Notes: generated by a model from the letters alone, not told the origin. A DNA stretch of 64,000 bases from DASZHJ01 sp035507155 (GCA_035507155.1 DATJOK010000174.1:1-64000); one strand, 5' to 3'. Positions 27,475 through 36,282 are shown, numbered from the stretch's first letter. Translations and numbers: made by a program.

Positions 27475-28601
27475 TCGAGATCGATCTCGAGAAGCGCCTC
27501 GGCGATTTCCAACTCGCCGCGCGCTTCAGCGCCGAGGGAAACGGGATTCTCGCCCTCTTCGGCCGCTCCGGCTCCGGCAAGACGAGCTTGGTGAATGCGC
27601 TCGCCGGCCTGATCCGGCCCGATCGCGGCCGCATCGCCATCGACGGCGAGGTGCTGTTCTCCAGCGCCGAGCGCATCGACCGTCCGCCGGAGCGCCGCCG
27701 CCTCGGCTATGTCTTCCAGGAGGGACGGCTCTTCCCGCACTACTCCGTGCGCGGAAATCTCGTTTATGGCCGCCCCCGCAGCCGCGCCCATGATGCCACT
27801 CTCGATTTCGACGCGGTGGTGGAGCTCCTCCGTCTGGCGCCGCTGCTCGACCGGCGGCCGCACCATCTCTCCGGGGGCGAGAAGCAGCGAGTGGCGATCG
27901 GCCGCGCGCTGCTGGCGGATCCGCGTCTGCTCCTGATGGACGAGCCGCTGGCCTCGCTCGACTTCGCGCACCGCGCCGAGATCCTGCCTTTCATCGAAGA
28001 GCTGCGCGAGCGCCTGCGCATCCCCATCGTCTATGTGAGCCATGCGATGGAAGAGATCGTGCGCCTCGCCGATACGCTGGTGCTGATGTCGGAGGGACGC
28101 ATCGCCGCGGTGGGCTCGGTGGAGGATCTCACCAGCCGCCTCGACCTCCGCCCGCTCACCGGCCGGTTCGATGCCGGCGCGGTGATCCGCGCCACCGTCG
28201 CCGGCGCCGACCTGACCTTTGGCCTGAGCGAGCTCAGCTTCCCCGGCGGCCGGCTGCGCGTGCCGCATCTCGGCCTGGCGCTCGGCACGCCGGTCCGCGT
28301 CCGCATCCGCGCCCGCGACGTCGCGCTGGCGCTGGCGCCGCCGGCGGGCCTCTCGATCCTCAATGTCTTCGCCGGGCGCGTGCTGGAGGTGGCCGAGGAT
28401 CGGGGAACCATGGTGGACGTCCGCCTCGACGTCGGAAGGCCCGACCGACCGGTGATGCTGTGGGCGCGGGTCACCCGACGCTCGACCCATGACCTCGGTC
28501 TGGCGCCCGGCAAGCCCATCTATGCGCTGGTCAAGTCGGTTGCGCTCGACCGCATGAGCTTCAGCCCCTACAGCCGGGTCGGCGAGGCGGACGGGCTTTA
28601 G
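27471..28601 (+). CDS. modC: Molybdate ABC transporter ATP-binding protein
   Basis: 376 residues from a GTG that overlaps the modB stop by four bases (GTGA), with GGAG upstream. Walker A is GRSGSGKT, the signature is LSGGEKQRVAIGR and Walker B is LLLMDEPLASLD. The C-terminal part from about residue 290 is the TOBE/MOP domain that binds molybdate and damps transport (SILNVFAGRVLEV). A long frame continuous upstream of 27471 is readthrough across metC and modB and is not coding. Confidence 0.92.
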   Translation: MIEIDLEKRLGDFQLAARFSAEGNGILALFGRSGSGKTSLVNALAGLIRPDRGRIAIDGEVLFSSAERIDRPPERRRLGYVFQEGRLFPHYSVRGNLVYGRPRSRAHDATLDFDAVVELLRLAPLLDRRPHHLSGGEKQRVAIGRALLADPRLLLMDEPLASLDFAHRAEILPFIEELRERLRIPIVYVSHAMEEIVRLADTLVLMSEGRIAAVGSVEDLTSRLDLRPLTGRFDAGAVIRATVAGADLTFGLSELSFPGGRLRVPHLGLALGTPVRVRIRARDVALALAPPAGLSILNVFAGRVLEVAEDRGTMVDVRLDVGRPDRPVMLWARVTRRSTHDLGLAPGKPIYALVKSVALDRMSFSPYSRVGEADGL

Positions 28602-30584
28602 CTATCGCCGCACCCGGCTCTTCTCGGCCGCCGCGACATAACGCTCGGCATCCTCCTTCAGAAGGAAGCCCTGCTCGGTCAATTCGGTCGCGGCGCGGCG
28701 GACCGCAGCCACATAGCCAGCGTGCGTCGGGTAGCGTTCGGCCAGCGAGCGGCGCGGGTCGCCGCTCCGGAGGCGCGCTGCCCGAGTGGCGGCGAAGGGG
28801 ATGAAGGAGCCGGCCGTGCCGCAGAGCTCGCCCTCCGCATGACCTGACTTGCGCAGATTCCAGCCGAGATAGGTGCCGAGCGGCGCCGCCACCGGCGGCA
28901 AGCGGACACCGGCGAGGTCGATGCCGTCGCGGTCGACCGCGGCGATCAGCATGGGATAGGCCCGCTCCTCCGTGGGCAGTCCTTCGCCGTAGCTCTTCAT
29001 CGCCACGGTGTTGACGACCCCGGCGTAGGCGAGATGCGGCAGGCGCGGGTAGCCCACCACCGCGGGATCGGATCCCACCAGCGTACGGTCGCCGAGGCTC
29101 GGATAGCGGCTTTCCGGCGGCACCGTGCCCTCGCTCACCCAGCGATCGAGCATCACCAGCAGCGCCCGCAGCGGCGGTCCGGCATCAAGCTGATTGGCCG
29201 GCGCTTGGCAGATGGCGGGCTCGGTCTCGGGAGGAAAGTGGGAGATGCCTGCCAGCAGATAGGCGCGCACGTTCTCCGGCAGCGCGATCGCCTGGCCGCG
29301 CGGGCTGGTGGTGACCAGGAACCCACGGCTCTGCATCATCTCGGTACTGGTGTCGACGTGGATGATCTTCGGGCAATTGCCGGCGGCGAGGCAGCGCCCC
29401 AGGATGCCGTCACGCTGCCGGGTCAGCGGATCATCCAGCACCGGATAGGTGAACGGGAACTGATCGCCCTGATAGAGATGATCCTCGTGCTGGCGGGCGA
29501 CACGGCCGGGCTGCGCGAAACGGAAATTGACATAGGTCTTGTGGGCGCCGGCGGCGAAGGGCAGCAACCCGTCGAACACCACCCGTCCCGCCTCATCCTC
29601 GTTGAAGCCCTGATAGAGAAAGTCGCGCAGGAAACGTCCGCCCTCGGAAATGCCGAGGGCATAGACCTCGGCGGCCGGCGGCGCGCCGTCGCCGCGCAGC
29701 GGATTGGGGCCGGTCACGGCGTCGCCGTCGGAGTAGCGCAGGAACGACACGACATCCCGGGTCGCGGCGAAACCGAGACCGAGCACCTTCGAGTTCTTGG
29801 CGGTATAGATGAGCTCGTAGATCGCGCCGGCATCGAAGCCGGCCGGACGCCAGATCTCGATCTCGCTGGCGGAGAGATAGCGGAACGACAGCTCCGGCGG
29901 CGACTGCCGCGGATCGCGCTCGCGCTCGCGCACGGTGAGCGTTGCGTCGGCGGTGTTCAGATCTGCGGTCGGATAGGTAAGCCTCGCCGCAGCCGGGTTG
30001 CGGCTGTCATCGAACACCCACTCCTCGCGGCTCGGCCCGGTATATTGCGGCGCCATCGGCGCCCTGAGCGTCAGCACTCCGGTGGCGGGAGCCAGATCGC
30101 CTTCCCAGCCGCTCCAGATGATGGTGTAGCCGGCGCGCATGAGAAATCCGTCGCCGGGGTCATCGGCGTTGCCGGGCAGCTCCGGCGCGGCCGCATCGTT
30201 TATGAGCGCGAGGCCAAGCCTGCGTCCGCGGTCGACCGCGTCATAGAGAATGCGGCCATTGCCCTTGGCAGGGTCAAGCGGCCGCAGGATCACCACATCG
30301 GCAACCGCGCTCACCTCCTGCGATGCGCCCTTGGGCGCGAGGTCGAGATCGACGATGCTGCTGTTGTGCCGGTCGGTGGCGTCGACCGCGATGGTGGCGC
30401 GAGCGACGATCTTCTCGTAGACCCCGGTGCTGCCGAAGCGACGACCGTCGAAAGCCGGCGCCTCCAGGCTCAGCACCTCGAACTTGGCGACGTGCGCGGG
30501 CGCGCGCTCCGGCATCATCAAGACGACGCCGAGGACGGTCGCGACCAAAGAAGCCCGCCCCAGGGCCCTCGATCCCGTCTTCAT
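28602..30584 (-). CDS. Secreted alpha/beta-hydrolase-domain protein
   Basis: 660 residues. ATG 30584 has GGGGGGAG just upstream. A signal peptide (ASLVATVLGVVLMMPERAPA) leads into VAKFEVLSLEAPAFDGRRFGSTGVYEKI. The nucleophile elbow is GISEGG in ALGISEGGRFLRDF, so Ser is the probable nucleophile. This is the large Abhydrolase_10-type family of unknown substrate, common in soil alphaproteobacteria. Its stop directly abuts the modC stop. The gene upstream on the same strand is 26 bp away, so the two may be cotranscribed. Confidence 0.75.
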   Translation of the reverse strand: MKTGSRALGRASLVATVLGVVLMMPERAPAHVAKFEVLSLEAPAFDGRRFGSTGVYEKIVARATIAVDATDRHNSSIVDLDLAPKGASQEVSAVADVVILRPLDPAKGNGRILYDAVDRGRRLGLALINDAAAPELPGNADDPGDGFLMRAGYTIIWSGWEGDLAPATGVLTLRAPMAPQYTGPSREEWVFDDSRNPAAARLTYPTADLNTADATLTVRERERDPRQSPPELSFRYLSASEIEIWRPAGFDAGAIYELIYTAKNSKVLGLGFAATRDVVSFLRYSDGDAVTGPNPLRGDGAPPAAEVYALGISEGGRFLRDFLYQGFNEDEAGRVVFDGLLPFAAGAHKTYVNFRFAQPGRVARQHEDHLYQGDQFPFTYPVLDDPLTRQRDGILGRCLAAGNCPKIIHVDTSTEMMQSRGFLVTTSPRGQAIALPENVRAYLLAGISHFPPETEPAICQAPANQLDAGPPLRALLVMLDRWVSEGTVPPESRYPSLGDRTLVGSDPAVVGYPRLPHLAYAGVVNTVAMKSYGEGLPTEERAYPMLIAAVDRDGIDLAGVRLPPVAAPLGTYLGWNLRKSGHAEGELCGTAGSFIPFAATRAARLRSGDPRRSLAERYPTHAGYVAAVRRAATELTEQGFLLKEDAERYVAAAEKSRVRR

Positions 30585-30610
30585 CGCTCCCCCCGCCGGA
30601 CAGGGCTCGA

Positions 30611-31153
30611 CTAGGAGCCCTCCGGAACCTTCACCGCAAACCGTGCGTGCTCGCCATTGATGGCGGTCTCGATCGTGTAGGTGCCGGGCGGCAGGATGAC
30701 GTTGTTGCCGTAATGCAGATCCTCCGGCCCCTCGTCGACGCCATACATGCGGGCAATCGGCATCGAGCGGCGCTTGCGCTGGCCGTCCGTCACCGCGATG
30801 GTGACATGGGCCTCGGGCACCGCGCGGCCGGTCGCGCGCGAATAGACATGCAGCTCGAGGTGATGGAGATCAGGCGAAGACCGGACCGTGGCGCCGCGCG
30901 CGGGCCCGCCCGCCTCCGGCATGATATCGGCGATCCCGCCGCTCACCCGGCCGCCGAGCATGATCTCGCCGGCGCTCGGCCGCTCGAGCCTCGCCTGCGC
31001 CGCGGTGTAGACGGTTTCGTTCGGCCCGATCAGCAGCACCAGATGATAATGCGGGGTCTCCGCCTCCTGGCGGACTTCGCTCTCCTCGGCGGAGGCCAGC
31101 ACCGTGGTCGCCAGGATGCCGGCGATGGCGAGCGGTATCGAGAGGATTCTCAT
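30611..31153 (-). CDS. Secreted small protein, possibly P19/Tp34 iron-transport-like
   Basis: 180 residues from the ATG at 31153, with a signal peptide MRILSIPLAIAGILATTVLASAEE in short form. The mature part has HYHLVLLIG, HHLELHVYSRATGRAVPEA and PEDLHYGNNVILPPGTYTIE. The last block recalls the HYG-NV-L-G-Y pattern of periplasmic Fe2+/Cu P19/Tp34 proteins, but the Met ligands expected there are not clearly placed. Metal binding is therefore only a suggestion. It precedes the alpha/beta hydrolase gene by 26 bp. Confidence 0.55.
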   Translation of the reverse strand: MRILSIPLAIAGILATTVLASAEESEVRQEAETPHYHLVLLIGPNETVYTAAQARLERPSAGEIMLGGRVSGGIADIMPEAGGPARGATVRSSPDLHHLELHVYSRATGRAVPEAHVTIAVTDGQRKRRSMPIARMYGVDEGPEDLHYGNNVILPPGTYTIETAINGEHARFAVKVPEGS

Positions 31154-31396
31154 GCCTGGCCTCGCTGCCTCAAGGCGCTGCATCGGCGCTTCCGGGATCC
31201 CCGCATCTTAGGCGCGGCGAGCACGCAACGATAGATGGACCGTCGGCATCTTTAGTCAAATGCAAACGGTAGACCACCTCTCGCGGCGCCCGCAAACCCA
31301 ACTGCTCAGGGATTGTTCAGCTGCCGATGTCGCGGGCTCGCGCGCTGCCCAAGGCCGCACGCGAGCTCGCGACGAGGCTAGGCAAATATCTTCAGA

Positions 31397-31996
31397 TCAA
31401 TCATTGCTGACGGGATTGGTCGGCAGGCGGCTTTGCGATACCTCCAGCACGCCGGGTCGGTCCCATTCTCCTTCCCGCCGGTTCAGCACCATGTCGGGTG
31501 CGTCCTCGTCGAGCGCCCCCTCGACGGCGGCGACCGGCCGCAGAATGGGAACGTACTCGTGGTCGGAGAAGTGGAACTCCGGCTTCGGCAGCGGCTCGAA
31601 GCCGAGGCTCCGCCAGTAGCTCAGCAGCCGCTTCTGCGCGCTCCCATAGAGACGCGTATAACCTTTCCGCTGCACCATCCCGACGGCAAAGTCGAGCAGG
31701 GCCCGGTTAAGTCCATAACCGCGGAACTCCTTGCGCACCGCCGCCCGCTCCGCTTTCGCGAAGCCGGCGAAGTAGCGCAGCCGCAAGGTTCCCGCCGGCT
31801 CGCCGTCGACATAACCGATGAGATGCGTCGCGCTGAAGTCGTTGCCGTCAAACTCCTCGCCGTAAGGGCAACGCTGCTCGGCCATGAAGACCGCGGCCCG
31901 GACGACAAACGCCTGCATGAGCTCTTCCACCGTTCCGACAACCTTTACGAGAATCTCCGGCGCCGGCACGTTACCACGTGTCGATGTGGTGTACAT
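31397..31996 (-). CDS. GNAT family N-acetyltransferase
   Basis: 199 residues from ATG 31996, which follows AGGAAG at good spacing. The core runs from VKVVGTVEELMQAFVVRAAVF to LSYWRSLGFEPLP; the acetyl-CoA loop is RKEFRGYGLNRALLDFA. The C-terminal 50 residues are extra and polar. The acceptor is unknown. It is divergent from the XRE regulator gene, with 150 bp and a palindrome between them, so it is a likely target of that regulator. Confidence 0.77.
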   Translation of the reverse strand: MYTTSTRGNVPAPEILVKVVGTVEELMQAFVVRAAVFMAEQRCPYGEEFDGNDFSATHLIGYVDGEPAGTLRLRYFAGFAKAERAAVRKEFRGYGLNRALLDFAVGMVQRKGYTRLYGSAQKRLLSYWRSLGFEPLPKPEFHFSDHEYVPILRPVAAVEGALDEDAPDMVLNRREGEWDRPGVLEVSQSRLPTNPVSND

Positions 31997-32083
31997 GGGT
32001 ACTTCCTTTCTGGATGTGGGGTTGTCACCGGCAACCAAGGCTGCCGGTTCCAGCGGAAATGACTTTCTCTACTCCGCCGTGCA

Positions 32084-32093
32084 CACTATAGTG
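32084..32093. promoter_or_regulatory. Palindrome CACTATAGTG between divergent GNAT and XRE genes
   Basis: A perfect 10-bp palindrome contains TATAGT on both strands and could be a -10 element for either gene, overlapped by an operator. TTTCTC lies 17 bases upstream on the plus strand. The gene start on the plus side is at 32147 and on the minus side at 31996. Confidence 0.4.
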
Positions 32094-32146
32094 GGGCAAA
32101 AGTTGAGTATTCCGAATTGGCGGGACGTTGTTTTTCAGGAGGTTTC

Positions 32147-32581
32147 ATGCAGGCTCGCTCACAACACCATGACCGTCCCCAGCCCGGGCGGCGGCGGCGC
32201 ACCGTCAAGGAACACGGGCCGGATCCAGCGGACGTTCATGTCGGTTCCCGGTTGCGCCTGGCGCGCGGCCTGCTGGGACTGAGCCAGGTGCAGGTGGCGC
32301 AATCGCTCGGCGTGTCGTTCCAGGCGGTGCAGAAGTACGAGCGCGGCGAGATCCGCGTCAGCGCCAGCCGCCTGCTGCAGGCTTCGCGCCTCCTCGGGCA
32401 GCCGCTGGAATTCTTCTTCGAGGGCCTCGACGCTCCCTCTCCGAGCGAGGGCGATCAGGGCGAGTTCGTGCGAGCTGAGCTGGAGCTGCTGCGCGCGTTC
32501 CGGGCGCTGCCCGACGCCGAGCTGCAGCGTCAGATCTTGCGTCTCGTGCGCAGCATGGGCAGGGTGACGGGCAACACCTAA
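32147..32581 (+). CDS. XRE-family helix-turn-helix regulator
   Basis: 144 residues. ATG 32147 has CAGGAGG six bases upstream, a strong site. After a polar 40-residue arm the HTH is clear: VGSRLRLARGLLGLSQVQVAQ, LGVSFQAVQKYERGEIRVSA, then LLGQPLEFFFEG. The C-terminal part (ELELLRAFRALPDAELQRQIL) is a short dimer-like helix region, as in many alphaproteobacterial XRE proteins. Likely autoregulated through the palindrome upstream. The PAS protein gene starts 17 bp downstream. Confidence 0.85.
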   Translation: MQARSQHHDRPQPGRRRRTVKEHGPDPADVHVGSRLRLARGLLGLSQVQVAQSLGVSFQAVQKYERGEIRVSASRLLQASRLLGQPLEFFFEGLDAPSPSEGDQGEFVRAELELLRAFRALPDAELQRQILRLVRSMGRVTGNT

Positions 32582-32597
32582 CCCCGAATGAAGGTGC

Positions 32598-33407
32598 ATG
32601 GCGACAACCGCGGAGCGTCCTTGCGTCGATCTGGTCACGCTCGCTTCCTTCGAGCGCCAGATCGGGTTTGAACGGGTCGCCGACGCTTATCTCGAGATGG
32701 CGTCGCGCTGCGACGGCTGCCACTGCCGATCCCCGTTCCATTGCGGGACTGCGGCGGCGGCCCAGGCGAAGAATGCGGCGAGCGTCCGTGTTGTCGCATT
32801 CAGGCGGCGCCCCTCGCTCACCGCCCGCGCCGGGGAGCCGGCGGGAAGCACCGGCGGTGGCAGTCTGGTACCGATGGCCCTGGAGCGCGAGCGCGTCGAA
32901 GACAGCAGCGGCAACTGGGTGGAACGGGTAAACCGGCCAGTCAGCACGCTCCGTCCGGCGCACGTTCATGGCAGCGTCGAGCTGCTGTTCGAATACTGGC
33001 ACTCGCTCTGGCTGATCAGCCACGGCACGCTCAGCGATATCGATCCGATCCGCTTCGGCCAGCTCGGCTGGCTCGGCCGGCTGCACCTCGTCGACGTCAG
33101 CGATCCGGATCCGCGGCAATTCCGCTTCCAGATCCGCGGCGCCCGCATTCCCGCCGTCAACGGCGCGAGCCGCGAGGGCGCGCCGCTCGGCGATCACCCG
33201 CTGCCGATCATCGCCGACATCGTTACCCGAGATTACGATCGCGTCCGCCGCGAGCAGGAGCCGCTTTACAGCCACGTGCGCGGTTCGCTGGCCGGCGGCA
33301 GCTACCGCTACGACCGCCTGATCCTGCCGCTTTCCACCGGCGGCAAGCAGGTGGACCGGCTGCTGGTGGCGATCAAGATGCAGGAAGGCGACACCGCCCG
33401 CGCCTGA
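32598..33407 (+). CDS. PAS_5-type domain protein with unusual N-terminus
   Basis: 269 residues from ATG 32598 (GAAGGTG upstream). Residues about 115-265 form a PAS_5-type domain: VELLFEYWHSLWL, DIDPIRFGQLGWLGRLHLVDV, FRFQIRGARIPA and SYRYDRLILPLS. The N-terminal 90 residues are odd: a short helix (LASFERQIGFERVADAYLEM) that recalls an Hpt domain start is followed by Cys/Arg/Ala-rich sequence without domain character. Translation from an internal ATG at 32874 would yield only the PAS part. The function is probably signalling, ligand unknown. A paralogue is at 36347. Confidence 0.65.
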   Translation: MATTAERPCVDLVTLASFERQIGFERVADAYLEMASRCDGCHCRSPFHCGTAAAAQAKNAASVRVVAFRRRPSLTARAGEPAGSTGGGSLVPMALERERVEDSSGNWVERVNRPVSTLRPAHVHGSVELLFEYWHSLWLISHGTLSDIDPIRFGQLGWLGRLHLVDVSDPDPRQFRFQIRGARIPAVNGASREGAPLGDHPLPIIADIVTRDYDRVRREQEPLYSHVRGSLAGGSYRYDRLILPLSTGGKQVDRLLVAIKMQEGDTARA

Positions 33408-33479
33408 AACTCCGAGCGGCTGGCAGCCTACCAGCGCTTATGGTATCGAGCGCAGCGACGCCCGAACCCGTAGCCTCTC

Positions 33480-34916
33480 GTGAACATCCTGCAATCCACC
33501 CATAGCGCGCCGGACTTCATCCCGCCGCCGCCGCTCGATCCGCAGCAGGTGATCTGCGGCCCGATGTACCCGGATCGTCGCGACGGCGAGCGCGTCCTTT
33601 CCGTCAGGACCGCGGTCGGCGAGTACGATATCGCTGACGTGGTCGAGAAGCTGCCGGTCGGGCAGCGACCGGACCTCGTCGTGGTGCGGGCGGACACCAG
33701 CCGGGCGAATCTGCCGCGCAACATCGCCGGACTGCGCTGCCCTGCCGTGGTGGTTGTCGGCGACACCCATCATCAGCGCAGCCCGATCACCGCACTCCTC
33801 ACCTATGCGTTGAGCGAGCCGTTCGCGGCGGTGATCCTCGACTACACCCGGCAGCACGCGCATTTCTTCCTTGAGGCCGGCCTCGGGCACGTCTACTGGC
33901 TGCCCGGCTTCAACATCGAGCGCCTGCCGGTCAAGCCGGTTCCGACGGACATTCCCATGAGCTTCGTCGGCGGCGTCGACCGCGTCCATCCGCGCCGGCT
34001 CGCGGTGGTGGAAGCGTTGCGGCGCGCCGGCCTGCCGCTGCAGGTCGGCCGCGCGCCGCGGCAAATGGCGCGCGCCATCCATGCGCGCACGCGCATCAAC
34101 CTCAACTGCAGCCTCAACGGCGATCTCAATCTGCGCGTGCTGGAGGTTCTCGCCAGCGGCGGCTTCCTGCTCACCGACCGCTTAGGGATCGAATCCGGCC
34201 TCGATGCCCTCTTCGAGGACGGCCGACATGTCGTGCTCTATGACAGCATCGAGGACTGCATAGAGAAAAGTCGCCGCTATCTCCGCGACGGGCTCGCCGC
34301 CGCCGCCATCGCCCGCGCGGGTCACGCCGCCTACGAGGAACGGCTGGCGCCAGAACGGATCCGCGCGGATTTCTTCGCGCTCTGCGACAGCGGTCGCGTT
34401 CGGCCGGAATTCGCGCTCGCCGACCGCCGGAGCGCCCTGCCGCCGGCACCGGATCGCGCCGCGCTCATGCGGCGCATCGCGTCCTACGAGGTGCTGCAGG
34501 CGCTGCAGCTTGCCCACGAGGCGCCGGCCATCCTCGCCAGCGCCGCCGCGGATCCCCACCTGCTCTCGGATGCCGCCGATCTCGTGCGCCTGCGGCTCGG
34601 GGTCGACGCGATCGACGAGGGCGGTGGCTGCCGGGACGCTTTCCTCGAGCGCGCCGGCGTCGCTTCCGCGGTCCGCCGGCTCCGCAGCCTCACCGATATC
34701 CGCGGGACCCGCTGGGACGCGCTGCTTGCCACTCGCGCGGACTGGAATTCGCGGCGATACGAGACGGTCTTCACGCGCAATCCCGGGGCGCTGCTGATCG
34801 TCAGCGACCTCGGCGAGGATGCGCCGGCGACCCAGGCACTGGCTGCCGCAGGTTTTCAGCGCCTGACCGAGGTGGCACCGGTCTTCACGGCGCCGGAGAG
34901 AAGCGCCGGGACCTGA
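33480..34916 (+). CDS. Glycosyltransferase (CgeB/GT-B-like)
   Basis: 478 residues from GTG 33480. The first part has a Rossmann-like pattern with DLVVVRADTSR and AVVVVGDTHH; the second has SFVGGVDRVHPRRLAVVEAL, RINLNCSLNGDLNLRVLEVLASGGFLLTD and GRHVVLYDSIEDC, the typical nucleotide-sugar C-terminal region of CgeB-like transferases (Glyco_trans_1_2). The last 150 residues are an extra, partly helical domain. Donor and acceptor are unknown. It is convergent with a second, unrelated glycosyltransferase. Confidence 0.72.
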   Translation: MNILQSTHSAPDFIPPPPLDPQQVICGPMYPDRRDGERVLSVRTAVGEYDIADVVEKLPVGQRPDLVVVRADTSRANLPRNIAGLRCPAVVVVGDTHHQRSPITALLTYALSEPFAAVILDYTRQHAHFFLEAGLGHVYWLPGFNIERLPVKPVPTDIPMSFVGGVDRVHPRRLAVVEALRRAGLPLQVGRAPRQMARAIHARTRINLNCSLNGDLNLRVLEVLASGGFLLTDRLGIESGLDALFEDGRHVVLYDSIEDCIEKSRRYLRDGLAAAAIARAGHAAYEERLAPERIRADFFALCDSGRVRPEFALADRRSALPPAPDRAALMRRIASYEVLQALQLAHEAPAILASAAADPHLLSDAADLVRLRLGVDAIDEGGGCRDAFLERAGVASAVRRLRSLTDIRGTRWDALLATRADWNSRRYETVFTRNPGALLIVSDLGEDAPATQALAAAGFQRLTEVAPVFTAPERSAGT

Positions 34917-34955
34917 GCAGCCCGTCTCCGGCTGTCATCGCGTCGACCGGCGGAA

Positions 34956-35813
34956 TCAGGCTTTGATGAAGTCGGCTCCGCTCGCCAGCAGGATGTCCAC
35001 CACCTGGCCGAACACGGTGTCGCTGAGCTGAAACTTGGTGCCATCTGGATTGTTGTAGATGCGCCCCGCGAAGGACGAGAGAATGTTTGCGGCGTAGATC
35101 GGGGTGTTGACCGTCTGCTTGAAGGCGGCAAGATAGTGTCCGCCGCCTTGCACAATGTCGCGGATCACGCCGGGACTGAAGAGGCCGACCATGGTGAGTT
35201 TGGGGATCGGCACCAGCTGATCGAGGTTGGAGAGAAAGACCGTGCCCAGCACCTGTGGCAGCATGTTGCCCGTGGCGCGCTGGGCGATCTTCAGGACCGC
35301 CTCGGTGTAGAAGTCCAGAAAGGCGTTGCCGACCTCGAAGACGCAGACACAATTGTTCACCAGCTCGCGCGCGATCAGGCCCTGGGCGTCGCTGTCGATC
35401 CAGATCTCGCGGCAGAAGTAGTAGAGGCTTTCGCGCGGCAGCGAGAGCTTCTCAGGCGCGAAGACAATCACATCCGCGTCCACCCAGATCGCGCGCTGAT
35501 AGCCCTCGCTGAGAAGCCGCTTGGCGGCCAGAAGGCGAGCGAGGTCGGCAAGCAGCGGCTTCACCCCTCTGGCCTTGGCCTTGAACCAGTCTGGCAGCGG
35601 CTCGAAAAAAGCGTCGTCGATGAAGATGTAATCGTAGCCGGACGCCTCGGCCCACTGCCGGGTGCTCGCGAGGCATCGCGTGACCCAGGTCGGCAGACCC
35701 TGTGCGCGATGGGACTGGAAGACGACGGTATCGCTGTTCCGAGCCAAGATGCTCTCCACTCGCGCCCGGCTCCCCGCAACACGCGGCCGGGGAACGGGCG
35801 GGATCGTCGACAC
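34956..35813 (-). CDS. GT-A-type glycosyltransferase-like protein
   Basis: 285 residues. VVFQSHRAQGLPTWVTRCLASTR opens a GT-A-like fold, and RAIWVDADVIVFAP holds a DxD motif for a metal-nucleotide sugar. LLADLARLLAAKRLLSEGY before it and the later NNCVCVFEVGNAFLDFY fit families related to GMA12/MNN10 or capsule transferases. No signal peptide. No SD-like site is clear at 35813. It is convergent with the gene ending at 34916; nothing else around it suggests a complete polysaccharide locus. Confidence 0.68.
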   Translation of the reverse strand: MSTIPPVPRPRVAGSRARVESILARNSDTVVFQSHRAQGLPTWVTRCLASTRQWAEASGYDYIFIDDAFFEPLPDWFKAKARGVKPLLADLARLLAAKRLLSEGYQRAIWVDADVIVFAPEKLSLPRESLYYFCREIWIDSDAQGLIARELVNNCVCVFEVGNAFLDFYTEAVLKIAQRATGNMLPQVLGTVFLSNLDQLVPIPKLTMVGLFSPGVIRDIVQGGGHYLAAFKQTVNTPIYAANILSSFAGRIYNNPDGTKFQLSDTVFGQVVDILLASGADFIKA

Positions 35814-36051
35814 TCATATCGGAGCCGCCGCGGGCGTACAAGCGCACCGCGCCGATACGCGATCCGGCTGGCTCGGCAAAATCTGCCGCTCGGCGCCGCT
35901 TTGCCGGGCAGCTCTTGCCGCCGGGCATGCCGCTGCCGCCACAAGCTGCCGATATCGCTGGCTTTCGGCCGGCATGTCGTTTGCCAGTGGGCGGACGGAG
36001 CGCGTCTCGGCGTCGTGCCGACACGTCGCTTCTCACTCAAGGAGCAAGCCT

Positions 36052-36282
36052 ATGAGTGTCAGTAGCGTATCGAGTGCGTCCGGCGCCTATCAGCAGTCCC
36101 TGCAGCAGCTGCAACAGGGACAGCAAGCGCCGGTGCAAGGGCACCATCACCACCATCACCATGGTGGCACTGAGAGTGCAGACTCGAGCCAGCAGAATCA
36201 GACCTCGTCGACGACGACCCCGCCTGCGACGACGTCTGGCAGCGCAGCCAGCGCCTCCCAGGGCGTCAACCTGCTGGTTTGA
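36052..36282 (+). CDS. Small Gln/Ser-rich protein with a seven-histidine run
   Basis: 76 residues, ATG 36052 with AAGGAG seven bases upstream. The N-terminus is MSVSSVSSASGAYQQSLQQL, then QQGQQAPVQG, then seven consecutive His (residues 31-37), then a Ser/Thr-rich low-complexity tail ending in QGVNLLV. His codons alternate CAC and CAT, so this is not a vector tag. No signal peptide or membrane segment is present. Small proteins of this type (Ser-rich start, His run, short hydrophobic end) occur in alphaproteobacteria, but I know no function. Metal binding is possible. It is divergent from the glycosyltransferase gene. Confidence 0.66.
   Translation: MSVSSVSSASGAYQQSLQQLQQGQQAPVQGHHHHHHHGGTESADSSQQNQTSSTTTPPATTSGSAASASQGVNLLV

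Noticed and set aside
25932..28601. 889-residue plus-strand frame
   Set aside because: Only 27471-28601 (modC) is real; the rest lies out of frame across metC and modB.
36145..36165. His run as a possible expression-vector tag
   Set aside because: Mixed CAC/CAT codons, internal position in a natural frame with its own ribosome binding site, and no vector sequence nearby.
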